Below are positions 8,921-16,982 of a stretch of DNA of 64,000 nt, piece after piece. The position numbers were made by a program, and so were the translations under genes. Origin of the DNA: Parvibaculum sp040216885. Its GTDB lineage: Bacteria > Pseudomonadota > Alphaproteobacteria > Parvibaculales > Parvibaculaceae. Within the stretch, counting starts at the first letter, position 1. Every line of letters begins with the position of its first letter. Under the pieces are notes generated by a model that was not told where the DNA came from, did no database searches, and worked only from the letters and a program-made list of their open reading frames with translations. The stretch covers positions 372,001 through 436,000 of the forward strand of contig JAVJOG010000008.1 of assembly GCA_040216885.1 (NCBI GenBank). Direction: 5' to 3'.

Positions 8921-9382
8921 ATGACCGCAGATGCTGCCCCGCGCCCCATGGACATCGCCTTCGCCGAAGCCGAGGCGGCGGCGCTGCGCGGCGAGGTGCC
9001 GGTGGGGGCGGCCGTGGTGGACGCGAATGGCGCGGTCCTTGCCCGAGCGGGAAACCGGACGCTCGAACTGAAAGACCCGAGCGCCCATGCCGAAATGCTG
9101 GCGATCCGCGCAGCTTGCGCCGCGCTGGGCTCGGAACGCCTCACCGGCTGCGACCTGTATGTGACGCTGGAACCTTGCCCGATGTGCGCGGCGGCGCTCT
9201 CGTTTGCGCGGTTGCGGCGGCTCTATTACGGGGCGGCGGATGAAAAAGGCGGCGGCGTCGATCATGGTCCGCGCATCTTCGAGCAGCCGACCTGCCACCA
9301 CCGGCCGGAGGTCTATGGCGGGCTCGGCGAGACGCGGGCGGCCGCACTTCTGCGCGACTTTTTCGCCGCCCGGCGGGGCTGA
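8921..9382 (+). CDS. tadA: tRNA adenosine(34) deaminase
   Basis: A 153-aa zinc deaminase. HAEM (near residue 50) supplies the zinc His and proton-shuttle Glu, and PCPMC (near residue 87) the two zinc Cys. TadA converts A34 of tRNA-Arg(ACG) to inosine. The ATG at 8921 has an AGGG 8 nt upstream; ATG 8948 is a second candidate. The length is at the lower end for TadA. The tadA-rluB divergent pairing is common in alphaproteobacteria. Confidence 0.88.
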   Translation: MTADAAPRPMDIAFAEAEAAALRGEVPVGAAVVDANGAVLARAGNRTLELKDPSAHAEMLAIRAACAALGSERLTGCDLYVTLEPCPMCAAALSFARLRRLYYGAADEKGGGVDHGPRIFEQPTCHHRPEVYGGLGETRAAALLRDFFAARRG

Positions 9383-9509
9383 AGAGGCACCCCGCCGCAG
9401 GGCGGCTTTCCGCGTGATTTGGCCGATGCAACCCGCTAGAGTGCGCCCATTCGCCATTGAGAGGAGGCCTCAAAGCCTCCAACCACAAGAAATACGAAGG
9501 GGAGACCTT

Positions 9510-10748
9510 ATGAATTTCGAACATACGGACAAGGTCAAGGAACTGCTGGCCCGGCTCGAGCGGTTCATGGACAAGCACATCTATCCGAATGAGAAAACCT
9601 ACGACGACCAGATGAAGGCGTTCCGCGAAGCGGGCAATCCCTGGCAGGTGCCGCAGATCCTCGAAGACCTGAAGCCGAAGGCCAAGGAAGAAGGATTGTG
9701 GAACCTGTTCCTGCCGGAATCCGAGCGCGGCGGCGGCCTCTCCAATCTCGAATATTCCTCGGCGTGCGAAATCATGGGCCGCGTCGGTTGGGCTTCCGAA
9801 GTATTCAACTGCTCGGCGCCCGACACCGGCAACATGGAAGTGATCGAACGCTACGGCAATGAGCGCCAGAAGAAGGAATATCTGGAGCCGCTGCTCGAAG
9901 GAAAGATGCGTTCGGCCTTCCTGATGACCGAGCCGGACGTTGCCTCTTCGGACGCGACCAACATCGCGACCCGCATCGAACGCGACGGCAACGAATATGT
10001 GATCAACGGCCGCAAGTGGTGGTCGTCGGGCGTCGGCGACCCGCGCTGCAAGATCGCGATCGTCATGGGCAAGACCGACCCGAAGGCCGACACCTATCGT
10101 CAGCAGTCTCAGATCCTGATGCCGCTCGATGCGAAGGGCGTGAAGGTCGTACGCATGCTGCCGGTGTTCGGCTATGATGACGCGCCGCATGGCCATGCCG
10201 AAGTCATTCTCGACAATGTGCGCGTGCCGGCCGAAAACCTGCTGCTCGGCGAAGGCCGCGGCTTCGAGATCAGCCAGGGCCGCCTCGGGCCGGGCCGCAT
10301 CCATCACTGCATGCGCACCATCGGCGTCGCCGAACGCGCCCTCGAAAAAATGTGCGAACGGCTGCTGTCGCGCGAGGCTTTCGGCAAGAAGATCGCCGAT
10401 CACTCCGTGTGGGAACAGCGCGTGGCCGAAGCCCGCACCGAAATCGAGATGTGCCGCCTGCTGACGCTGAAAGCGGCCTACATGATGGACACGGTGGGCA
10501 ACAAGGTCGCCCGCACCGAGATCGCAATGATCAAGGTCGCGGCGCCGCGTATGGCGCTCAAGGTTATCGACGACGCGATCCAGGCGCATGGCGGCGGCGG
10601 CGTGACCACCGATTTCGGTCTCGCGCGCATGTATTCGGGCATCCGCACGCTGCGTCTCGCCGACGGTCCGGACGAGGTGCACAATCGCACCATCGCGCGG
10701 CTCGAGTTCAAGAAGCACATGAACAAGGTCCGCGCCGCGGCGGAATGA
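9510..10748 (+). CDS. Acyl-CoA dehydrogenase (long, ACAD11-like)
   Basis: A 412-aa FAD-dependent acyl-CoA dehydrogenase. The flavin-binding segment AFLMTEPDVASSDATN is near residue 135, GRKWWSSG follows, and the C-terminal domain has the AHGGGGVTTDFGLARMYSGIRTLRLADGPDEVH signature. The GGGGV run and DGPDEVH ending are typical of the ACAD10/ACAD11 subgroup, which often acts with the phosphotransferase family at 13701-14780. The ATG at 9510 follows a strong AAGGGGAG site. A hairpin terminator follows at 10808-10837. Confidence 0.88.
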   Translation: MNFEHTDKVKELLARLERFMDKHIYPNEKTYDDQMKAFREAGNPWQVPQILEDLKPKAKEEGLWNLFLPESERGGGLSNLEYSSACEIMGRVGWASEVFNCSAPDTGNMEVIERYGNERQKKEYLEPLLEGKMRSAFLMTEPDVASSDATNIATRIERDGNEYVINGRKWWSSGVGDPRCKIAIVMGKTDPKADTYRQQSQILMPLDAKGVKVVRMLPVFGYDDAPHGHAEVILDNVRVPAENLLLGEGRGFEISQGRLGPGRIHHCMRTIGVAERALEKMCERLLSREAFGKKIADHSVWEQRVAEARTEIEMCRLLTLKAAYMMDTVGNKVARTEIAMIKVAAPRMALKVIDDAIQAHGGGGVTTDFGLARMYSGIRTLRLADGPDEVHNRTIARLEFKKHMNKVRAAAE

Positions 10749-10807
10749 TCGTGAAGAACAACCGCTTCATTCGCCGGCTTCGCGCTTTCGGACAAGCGGG
10801 ATGAGAT

Positions 10808-10837
10808 ACGGCCGGTCCCTTGCGGGTCCGGCCGTTT
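10808..10837 (+). terminator. Rho-independent terminator after acyl-CoA dehydrogenase
   Basis: ACGGCCGGTCCC (10808-10819) pairs with GGGTCCGGCCGT (10824-10835) around a TTGC loop, with one T-T mismatch, and ends in TTT. It lies between the dehydrogenase and the GST gene. Confidence 0.7.
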
Positions 10838-10879
10838 CCTTGTGGCGGACGACAACAAAACAACAGCGGATAGCGGCCC

Positions 10880-11536
10880 ATGACCTCTTCCCCGATGAAA
10901 CTCTACAACGCCCAGCTTTCTCCCTTCGCGGCGCGCTGCCGTCTTGCGATCTATGCCAAGGGTCTCGATGTCGAAATGATCGATGTCGGGCCGGGTACCG
11001 TGCCGCCCGAATTCGATACGCTGACGCCGATACACAAGGTGCCGTTGCTGGTGCATGGCGATGCGGTGGTGCCTGAATCCGAAACGATCTGCGAATATCT
11101 GGAGGACATTGGCGCCGGGGCGCCGCTGCGGCCGGAGGGCGCGGTCGAGAGGGCGCGCATGCGGCTTCTCTCGCGCATCGGCGATCTCTACATCATGGAA
11201 CCGATGGGCGAACTCTTCGGCCACATCAATCCGCAAGGCCGCGATCAGGCGCTGGTCGATCGTGAGATGACCGAACTGCTGAAAGCCATCGGCTGGCTCG
11301 AACACTATCTCGACGGTTCGCCCTTCGCGGTGGGTGGACGGCTGAGCCTCGCCGATTGCGCGCTGGTGCCGATGCTCTTTTTCTTCGACCAGATCGGCCC
11401 GATGTTCGGCCATGCCTCGCCGCTGAAGACATATCCGTCTACCGAGGCCTACTACAAAGGGATTCGCGCGCACCCCGCCGCGGCGAAGGTCGATGCCGAG
11501 CTCGATGCCGCGCTGCGGCGCATGATGGGAAGCTGA
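10880..11536 (+). CDS. Glutathione S-transferase family protein
   Basis: A 218-aa GST with a thioredoxin-fold N-terminus (KLYNAQLSPFAARCRLAIYAKG, residues 7-28) and a helical C-terminal domain. The glutathione-binding segment is VPLLVHGDAVVPESETICEYLED, containing the cis-Pro and the Glu-Ser pair. Ser14 in the SPFAARC turn is the probable activating residue. The C-terminal N-capping motif GGRLSLADCAL is intact. It resembles the zeta/phi-like bacterial GSTs; substrate unknown. It stops 4 nt before the convergent kinase gene. Confidence 0.82.
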   Translation: MTSSPMKLYNAQLSPFAARCRLAIYAKGLDVEMIDVGPGTVPPEFDTLTPIHKVPLLVHGDAVVPESETICEYLEDIGAGAPLRPEGAVERARMRLLSRIGDLYIMEPMGELFGHINPQGRDQALVDREMTELLKAIGWLEHYLDGSPFAVGGRLSLADCALVPMLFFFDQIGPMFGHASPLKTYPSTEAYYKGIRAHPAAAKVDAELDAALRRMMGS

Positions 11537-11540
11537 ACGA

Positions 11541-13553
11541 TTATCCGCCGGCCAGATTGGCCAGCACGGGCTTTTCCAGCGGTTCGTCCGCAGGCACTTC
11601 ATCGGTTGCCGGCATCGGCACAACGCAGTGCGGCGTGAGCGGAAGCCTCACCGCGACGACCGTTCCCTTTTCGAGTTCGCTTTCGATCGAAATCGCACCG
11701 CCATGCAGTTCGGCCAGCGAGCGCACAAGCGCGAGGCCGAGGCCCGTGCCCTGTTTGCTGAGCGCGGCATCCGTCGCCACCTGCTCGAAGGGGCGGCCGA
11801 GACGGGCGATCTGATCGGCCGGGATGCCGCGGCCGTTGTCCGATACGGCGATGCATATGCCGTTTTCCGCTTCGACGACGTTCACCGACACCTTGCCGCC
11901 CGAAGGCGTGAACTTGATCGAGTTCGACAGCAGATTGAGCATGATCTGCTTCAGCGCGCGTTCGTCGGCGACAATCTCGTCGACCGCCATGTCGTCCGCC
12001 ATGCTCAAGGCAAGACCGATACCGTTTTCCTCGGCGCGGCCGCGAACGAGGCGCAGGCTCGACTCCATCAGATTGCGCAGATCGACCGGCTCCGGATGAA
12101 GCTCATATTTTCCGGCCTCGATCTTCGACATATCCAGAATGTCGCTGATGAGGTCGAGCAGCAGCGCGCCACTTTCGTTGATGAGCTGCGCGTATTCGAG
12201 ATAGCGCGCGTGACCGAGCTGGCCGAACATCTGCATGCGCAGGATTTCCGAGAAACCGATGATCGCGTTCAAGGGCGTCCGGAGCTCGTGGCTCATGTTG
12301 GCGAGAAAGCGCGACTTGGTGCGGTTGGCAGCCTCGGCACGCTCGCGGGCGTCCATCAGCTCCATCTCGTGGCGCTTGCGCTCGCCGATATGGCGACTGA
12401 CGCCGATGATTTCGGTCGTCCGTTTTCCCGTCTCGTTGCGTACAGGGCTCATCGTCGTTTCGAGCCAGATATAGCTGCCATTGCTGTGCAGGAACCTGCA
12501 GTCGAATTGCACCTGCCGGCCGTCGACGGCGCATTCGATGAAGGCGTCGCGGACGCGCGGGAAATCGTCGGGATGGATCATCGATTCGTCGACGGGCCTG
12601 CCGATGAATTCCTCGGGCTTGCGCCCGAGAATCTGCTCGACGGCCGGCGACATGAAGATGACCTGCGACAGCGTGTCGTAATGTGCGACGATGTCCGATG
12701 CCTGTTCGGTCATCAGGCGGTACCTGGCCTCGTTGGCCCTCAACGCGAGTTCGGCCTCGACCTCCTCGGTCACGTCCTCGGCAAGGCCGACCAGCGCGCC
12801 GATCTCGCTATGCGCGTCGCCTTCGGCATAGGCATGGGTCTTGATGTAGCGGTAATTTCCGTCGTCGGCGCAGAAGCGCGTGACGCAGCTCACCGGCTCC
12901 TGCGTTTCGAAGGCATCGAGAAATTTCGACAGCAGCTCGTCGCGATCGTCGGGATGCACAAGATGCTCGTACCAGTCGCCGCCGCGCGGCAGTTGCGCCT
13001 CCTCACGGCCGAGAATGCGCGCGACGCCACGCGACCATTGCGGCGCGGGCTCGCCCTTGATCCAGCGCCAGTTGCCGAAGCGCGCGAGCTGTTCGGCGTC
13101 GCGAAGCTGGCTTTCAAGCCTGTGGGTTTCGGTGACGTCGCGCGAGACGCAGAGAATGCCGGCCACGTCCGGATCCGCCAGCAGGTTGCGCGCGCGCGCT
13201 TCGACGCACCGCCATGTGCCGTTCGCATGCGGCAGGCGGACCGTTTCCATGACCTCGGAATCGGGAATGCGCGCACATTCCGCAAAACGCTTGCGCAGGC
13301 GTTCGCGGTCGTCCGGATGCACGAGGCTGAAGATCGAATGGCCGATCAGCGGCTTTTCGGAGACGCCGATGACTTCGCGTACCGCGGGGCTTTGATAGGT
13401 GATGAGGCCGTCGCGATCCAGAATCGTCAGGATGTCGCCGGCGTTCTCGACCAACGCGCGATAGAACCGTTCGACCGGAAGCGAGCGCCGGTCATCGGCG
13501 CGCACCGGCGCTGCCATGCCGGCTCCCTGCTCCATTTTTGCGGAACGATCCAT
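11541..13553 (-). CDS. Cytoplasmic PAS-PAS-PAS sensor histidine kinase
   Basis: A soluble hybrid-lacking histidine kinase of about 670 aa with no membrane segment. Counting from ATG 13553, three PAS/PAC units lie at about 30-145, 150-265 and 270-395, followed by HisKA with SHELRTPLN (phospho-His 422) and a complete HATPase: N box around LLNLLSNS-type residues (N540/N544), G1 DNGRGI (D572) and G2 GTGLGL. The fold is that of PleC/DivJ-like alphaproteobacterial kinases. Start choice is open: 13577, 13553 (GGGGAG upstream) or 13517 (AGGGAG upstream); 13553 is preferred. No response regulator is adjacent. A perfect CtrA box lies upstream. Confidence 0.85.
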   Translation of the reverse strand: MDRSAKMEQGAGMAAPVRADDRRSLPVERFYRALVENAGDILTILDRDGLITYQSPAVREVIGVSEKPLIGHSIFSLVHPDDRERLRKRFAECARIPDSEVMETVRLPHANGTWRCVEARARNLLADPDVAGILCVSRDVTETHRLESQLRDAEQLARFGNWRWIKGEPAPQWSRGVARILGREEAQLPRGGDWYEHLVHPDDRDELLSKFLDAFETQEPVSCVTRFCADDGNYRYIKTHAYAEGDAHSEIGALVGLAEDVTEEVEAELALRANEARYRLMTEQASDIVAHYDTLSQVIFMSPAVEQILGRKPEEFIGRPVDESMIHPDDFPRVRDAFIECAVDGRQVQFDCRFLHSNGSYIWLETTMSPVRNETGKRTTEIIGVSRHIGERKRHEMELMDARERAEAANRTKSRFLANMSHELRTPLNAIIGFSEILRMQMFGQLGHARYLEYAQLINESGALLLDLISDILDMSKIEAGKYELHPEPVDLRNLMESSLRLVRGRAEENGIGLALSMADDMAVDEIVADERALKQIMLNLLSNSIKFTPSGGKVSVNVVEAENGICIAVSDNGRGIPADQIARLGRPFEQVATDAALSKQGTGLGLALVRSLAELHGGAISIESELEKGTVVAVRLPLTPHCVVPMPATDEVPADEPLEKPVLANLAGG

Positions 13554-13670
13554 CCCTGCTCCCCACATCCGGCTCATCGCCGGCCACCTTCATGCGGGCG
13601 ATCGGTTCGCCCGTAACGCGGTAAATGCTAGGGGGATTTGTTTAACGTTCCCTTGAGTCCGGAACACACT

Positions 13671-13686
13671 TTAACGCCGGCTTAAC
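13671..13686. promoter_or_regulatory. CtrA-binding box upstream of the histidine kinase
   Basis: TTAA (13671-13674), seven bases, then TTAAC (13682-13686): the full consensus of CtrA, the cell-cycle master regulator of alphaproteobacteria. A TTTAAC half-site is at 13641-13646. The box is about 120 bp upstream of the kinase start and 15 bp beyond the stop codon of the phosphotransferase gene, so the kinase is the likely target. Confidence 0.6.
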
Positions 13687-13700
13687 CTGTTTTCGGCGGT

Positions 13701-14780
13701 TCAGTCCGGCCGCTGCACAATATCCCATGCGTGGTCGGCGAGCATTCGGCAGGAATCGCCGAGCGTCATGGCTCGCTCCGAACTTGCATTGCCATCGAGG
13801 CCACGCTTGTAGACGCCCTGGCTGATGGAGGCGAGGCGGAACATCGAAAAAGCGAGATAGAAGTTCCAGTGCGGAATGCCGTCGCGGCCCGCATGGCGGC
13901 AATACTCGGCGACGAATTCCTGTTCGGTCGGTACGCCGGGTGTCTTCGCCCGGTCGACCGCGGTCGCGCCGCCAGCCACACCCAGAAGATCGTACATGCA
14001 GGCATAAGCAACATCGGCAAACGGGTGACCGATGGTGCAGAGCTCCCAGTCGAGTACCGCGATCATGCGTGGCTCGGTCGCATGAAACATCGTGTTGCCG
14101 AGGCGGTAGTCGCCATGCGCGATCGTGACCGACGGCTCGCCGGGAATATGCGCCGGCAGGTAATTGATAAGCTCTTCCATCGCCGGCACATCGGCCGTCT
14201 GCGCGCCGCGATATTGCTTGATCCAGCGGCCGATCTGCCGTTCGAAATAGTTCCCCGGCCTGCCGAAATCGCCCAGGCCCACTTTTTCGTAGTCGACCCG
14301 GTGGAGCTTCGCGAGGTTCTCGGCGAGATTGGCATAGACCGCGCGGCGCTCCGCCTCCGACGCGTCCGGCATGACCGACTCGCGGAAGACGCGGCCGTCG
14401 AGATAGTCCATCACATAGAAGGATGTTCCGATCACGCTGTCGTCCTCGCAGAGCGCATACATATGCGGCACGGGAACGTCGGTTTCGGCCAGCGCCTTCA
14501 TCACGCGGTATTCGCGGTCGACCTGGTGGGCGCTCGCCAGCAATTGTCCCGGCGGCTTCTTGCGCATCACATAGCGCTTGCCGCCGCTGGCGCCCGTCGT
14601 CGTCAACAGGAATGTGGGGTTGGACTGGCCGCCTTCGAACTGGCGAACTTCGAGCGCGCCGCCGAATCCTTCCACGGCGTCGCGGCACCAGGTCTCGAGG
14701 CGCTTCACATCGAAACGATGTGCCTCGCGGATTGCCGTGGTTTCGTCCGCGGCCTGGCTTGCGGCCTGATTGTCGGCCAT
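13701..14780 (-). CDS. Phosphotransferase family protein (APH/ACAD10-type kinase domain)
   Basis: A 359-aa aminoglycoside-phosphotransferase-fold protein. The nucleotide-binding lobe holds RYVMRKKPPG with the ATP Lys. The catalytic loop is AHGDYRLGN and the metal Asp is in VLDWELCTIGHPFADVAY. This is the family fused to acyl-CoA dehydrogenase in human ACAD10/11, where it phosphorylates 4-hydroxyacyl-CoAs for their entry into beta-oxidation. The bacterial role is inferred by family and by the ACAD11-like gene at 9510. ATG 14780 is preferred over 14798 because a GGGGAAAG site precedes it. Confidence 0.82.
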   Translation of the reverse strand: MADNQAASQAADETTAIREAHRFDVKRLETWCRDAVEGFGGALEVRQFEGGQSNPTFLLTTTGASGGKRYVMRKKPPGQLLASAHQVDREYRVMKALAETDVPVPHMYALCEDDSVIGTSFYVMDYLDGRVFRESVMPDASEAERRAVYANLAENLAKLHRVDYEKVGLGDFGRPGNYFERQIGRWIKQYRGAQTADVPAMEELINYLPAHIPGEPSVTIAHGDYRLGNTMFHATEPRMIAVLDWELCTIGHPFADVAYACMYDLLGVAGGATAVDRAKTPGVPTEQEFVAEYCRHAGRDGIPHWNFYLAFSMFRLASISQGVYKRGLDGNASSERAMTLGDSCRMLADHAWDIVQRPD

Positions 14781-14857
14781 GAACGTCTTTCCCCTCATGC
14801 GAATAGCTGTTGGGAGAGACTTAGCACGCGGGCCCGGACGGGCAAAGACGGTGCGCC

Positions 14858-15877
14858 TTACGCCGCGTCCTCGGCAGGCTTGAAACCCTCGCCCATCGTG
14901 CCGTCGACACGGCGCTTGCGGGCATTGTGCACGAGCTCGCCCGGCCGGTCGTCGGTGTCGGGATGCGAGGTCGCCATGCGGATGACTTCACGGTAGCTCC
15001 CCTTCGTCTCGATGCGGGGACCGAAGCCATTGGCAATCAGGAAGGCGCGCGCCTTGGGCAGATTGTAGCAGGGCACCCACATCATCAGGTGATGCTCGAC
15101 GTGATAGTTGACCCAGTAGGGCGCGACGAAGGCGCGTTCGAGCCAGCCGGCCTTCGTCGTGCGCGCCTGGCGGAAGGGGTCGTTGTCGTCCGGCACCATC
15201 GCGTGTTCGGCGACGTTGCGGATGCGCGTGATCGCCTGCTGCCAGGTCAGGAACGGCACCAGCCAGAGCGTGAAATAGAGATACCAGTGGCCGGCGGCGG
15301 CCAGCACCGTGAAAATCGCAAGCTGCGCCACCGTCGCCCGGCCGAGCTTCGCCCAGTAATGCGCGATGCGCTGCTTGAGCGGCCATTCGGCCTTGCCGAG
15401 CGCGTTCATGATCTGCGCCTTGCGCTGCTGATAGCCGGTCTGGCCCGTCAGGTCGCGGATCATCTTGCGGCGGAAGCTCTTGCGCGTGATCGGGAACGGC
15501 GCCGAGAGCACGAGGTCGGGATCCTCGGGCTGCTGCGTATGCGCGTGATGCTGAAGGTGATAGCGGCGATAGGCCAGCGTCTCGGCCATCATCGGATAGG
15601 CGCAGAGCCACTGGCTCAGAAACATGTTGAGCTTCTGGTTGTGCGTCAGGATACCGTGGGCGCCGTCATGCATCAGGATCGCGAGGCCGAGCTGGCGTGC
15701 ACCGATGAGCGCGACCGCGAGGATGTAGGTCAGCGGATTGGGGAAAGCGACGAAGACCGCCATTGCGCCGAAGATGACGGCCCAGGCATGCCCGACCTGA
15801 AAGGCGCCGCGCCAATCCGAGCGCTGGCGCACGATCGCGAGTTGGGCGGGCGTGAAAAGTTCGCTGGCCGTGCTCAT
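14858..15877 (-). CDS. Membrane fatty acid desaturase
   Basis: A 339-aa di-iron membrane desaturase. The three His boxes are HDGAH (about residue 70), HLQHHAH (about 106) and NYHVEHH (about 257). Hydrophobic pairs precede box 1 (about 33-65) and lie between boxes 2 and 3 (about 185-210), the usual four-span topology. It should insert a double bond in acyl chains of membrane lipids. Its start overlaps the stop of the TetR gene by 4 nt (ATGA), so the regulator and the desaturase form one operon. Confidence 0.88.
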   Translation of the reverse strand: MSTASELFTPAQLAIVRQRSDWRGAFQVGHAWAVIFGAMAVFVAFPNPLTYILAVALIGARQLGLAILMHDGAHGILTHNQKLNMFLSQWLCAYPMMAETLAYRRYHLQHHAHTQQPEDPDLVLSAPFPITRKSFRRKMIRDLTGQTGYQQRKAQIMNALGKAEWPLKQRIAHYWAKLGRATVAQLAIFTVLAAAGHWYLYFTLWLVPFLTWQQAITRIRNVAEHAMVPDDNDPFRQARTTKAGWLERAFVAPYWVNYHVEHHLMMWVPCYNLPKARAFLIANGFGPRIETKGSYREVIRMATSHPDTDDRPGELVHNARKRRVDGTMGEGFKPAEDAA

Positions 15878-16542
15878 GCTTTTGCTCTCCGTTCGATCTT
15901 TTCGACGATTTTTCCGGTCTTCCGTTCGGGCGGCGCGGCGCCGACGCCGGCGAGACAGAAGGCGACGATTTCTTCGACGACGCGGTCGGTATCTTCGTCG
16001 AATTCGTGCGATTGCGGCGCCAGCGGCCCGATCAGCGCGGTTGGAATGGCGCCGGCGATGCAGGCCGCCGCAATCTTCACATTCGTTGCGGGAAGTTCAC
16101 CGGCCTCGATCCCGTCTTCGAGGATGCGCGCGAAAATTTCGGCATGGGTGCGCCGGAAGAAGGCACGCTCCTCGGCAAGATTTGCGTCGACCGGTTCGGC
16201 GAGCAGCGCATAGGCGAGACGGCGGCCCCGGACGGCGCGGCCGGCAAAGGTTCGCAACACTTCGACCAGACGTACGCGCGCCGGCGCGCCGCTGGCGGCG
16301 ATAACGGCGAGCCTGTCCATTTCCTGCGCCGAGACCTCGCGAAAGATCTGGCGACAGAGCTCTTCCTTGGATGAGAAATAGCGATAGATCGTGCCGGTCG
16401 CGACGCCGGCGCGGCGGGCCACCTCGCTCACCTGAGCAGCGGCGAAACCGCCTTCCGACACAAGCGCACGCGCGGCATCGAGAATGCCGCGCCGCGTGCC
16501 GGCCAGCCGGGCCGAAACCTTGTCTGTCTGACGATAGGCCAA
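15874..16542 (-). CDS. TetR family regulator of the desaturase operon
   Basis: A 222-aa TetR protein. The HTH lies at about residues 36-57 (AAQVSEVARRAGVATGTIYRYFSSKEEL). The ligand domain is Ala-rich and the C-terminus is basic. It is the first gene of a two-gene operon with the desaturase, and palindromes overlap its own promoter (16557-16598). Autoregulated TetR-desaturase pairs in other bacteria (for example DesT) sense acyl-CoA; that is a parallel, not proof. Confidence 0.85.
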   Translation of the reverse strand: MAYRQTDKVSARLAGTRRGILDAARALVSEGGFAAAQVSEVARRAGVATGTIYRYFSSKEELCRQIFREVSAQEMDRLAVIAASGAPARVRLVEVLRTFAGRAVRGRRLAYALLAEPVDANLAEERAFFRRTHAEIFARILEDGIEAGELPATNVKIAAACIAGAIPTALIGPLAPQSHEFDEDTDRVVEEIVAFCLAGVGAAPPERKTGKIVEKIERRAKA

Positions 16543-16556
16543 GATGTGAACCTCAA

Positions 16557-16598
16557 TTCATTTCAAGAAATGAACCATGGTTCAGTGGCTTGTGTCAA
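16557..16598 (-). promoter_or_regulatory. TetR promoter with overlapping palindromic operators
   Basis: On the minus strand TTGACA (16598-16593) is followed by an 18-bp spacer and TTCATT (16574-16569). A perfect 14-bp palindrome TGAACCATGGTTCA (16571-16584) covers the -10 edge and part of the spacer. A second inverted repeat, TTCATTTC-AA-GAAATGAA (16557-16574), overlaps it. This is the layout expected for an autorepressing TetR. Confidence 0.6.
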
Positions 16599-16645
16599 CA
16601 GCGTCGCGAGATGTCGGGCGCCTCTTGGCCGGACCGTATGCGACC

Positions 16646-16819
16646 TCAATCGGCCGGCTGGAAGGCCGGGCCGAAGCCGCTCAAGGGCTTGGTTTGTATA
16701 AATTTTTTCGGCTCGGCGTCGAGGCGCGGCTCGGCGAGATCGGTCCCGTGGGGCTGACCGCTGAAAGCCGCGGCCGCGAGAGCTGCCTGATGGAGCCATT
16801 CTCTCAGCAGCTTGTTCAT
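16646..16819 (-). CDS. Small hypothetical protein (57 aa)
   Basis: A 57-aa ORF starting MNKLLREWLHQAA and ending in a Phe/Pro-rich, polar tail. No family is recognised. It is proposed because the ATG at 16819 has a near-perfect AAGGAGG site 6 nt upstream on the minus strand, much better than chance. An imperfect palindrome, ATGTTGC-GTT-GCAGCAT (16832-16848 on plus), lies just before the ribosome site. The N-terminal 20 residues could form an amphipathic helix. Confidence 0.4.
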   Translation of the reverse strand: MNKLLREWLHQAALAAAAFSGQPHGTDLAEPRLDAEPKKFIQTKPLSGFGPAFQPAD

Positions 16820-16982
16820 GGATGCCTCCTTATGTTGCGTTGCAGCATATCTAACCATGCCGTGCAAAAACTCAAGTGGCACGGACTGCGTCAAAAGCTC
16901 ATAGCGGATTGCGCGGAAACGGGAGCGACTCGCTTATTGTCCTCGGGCATAGAGCTGCGCCCCTCCAACCGCCGGTCCGTCC

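Noticed and set aside
11628..13616. Long plus-strand open frame opposite the histidine kinase
   Set aside because: No domain, no ribosome site, and composition of an antisense frame; the minus-strand kinase is certain.
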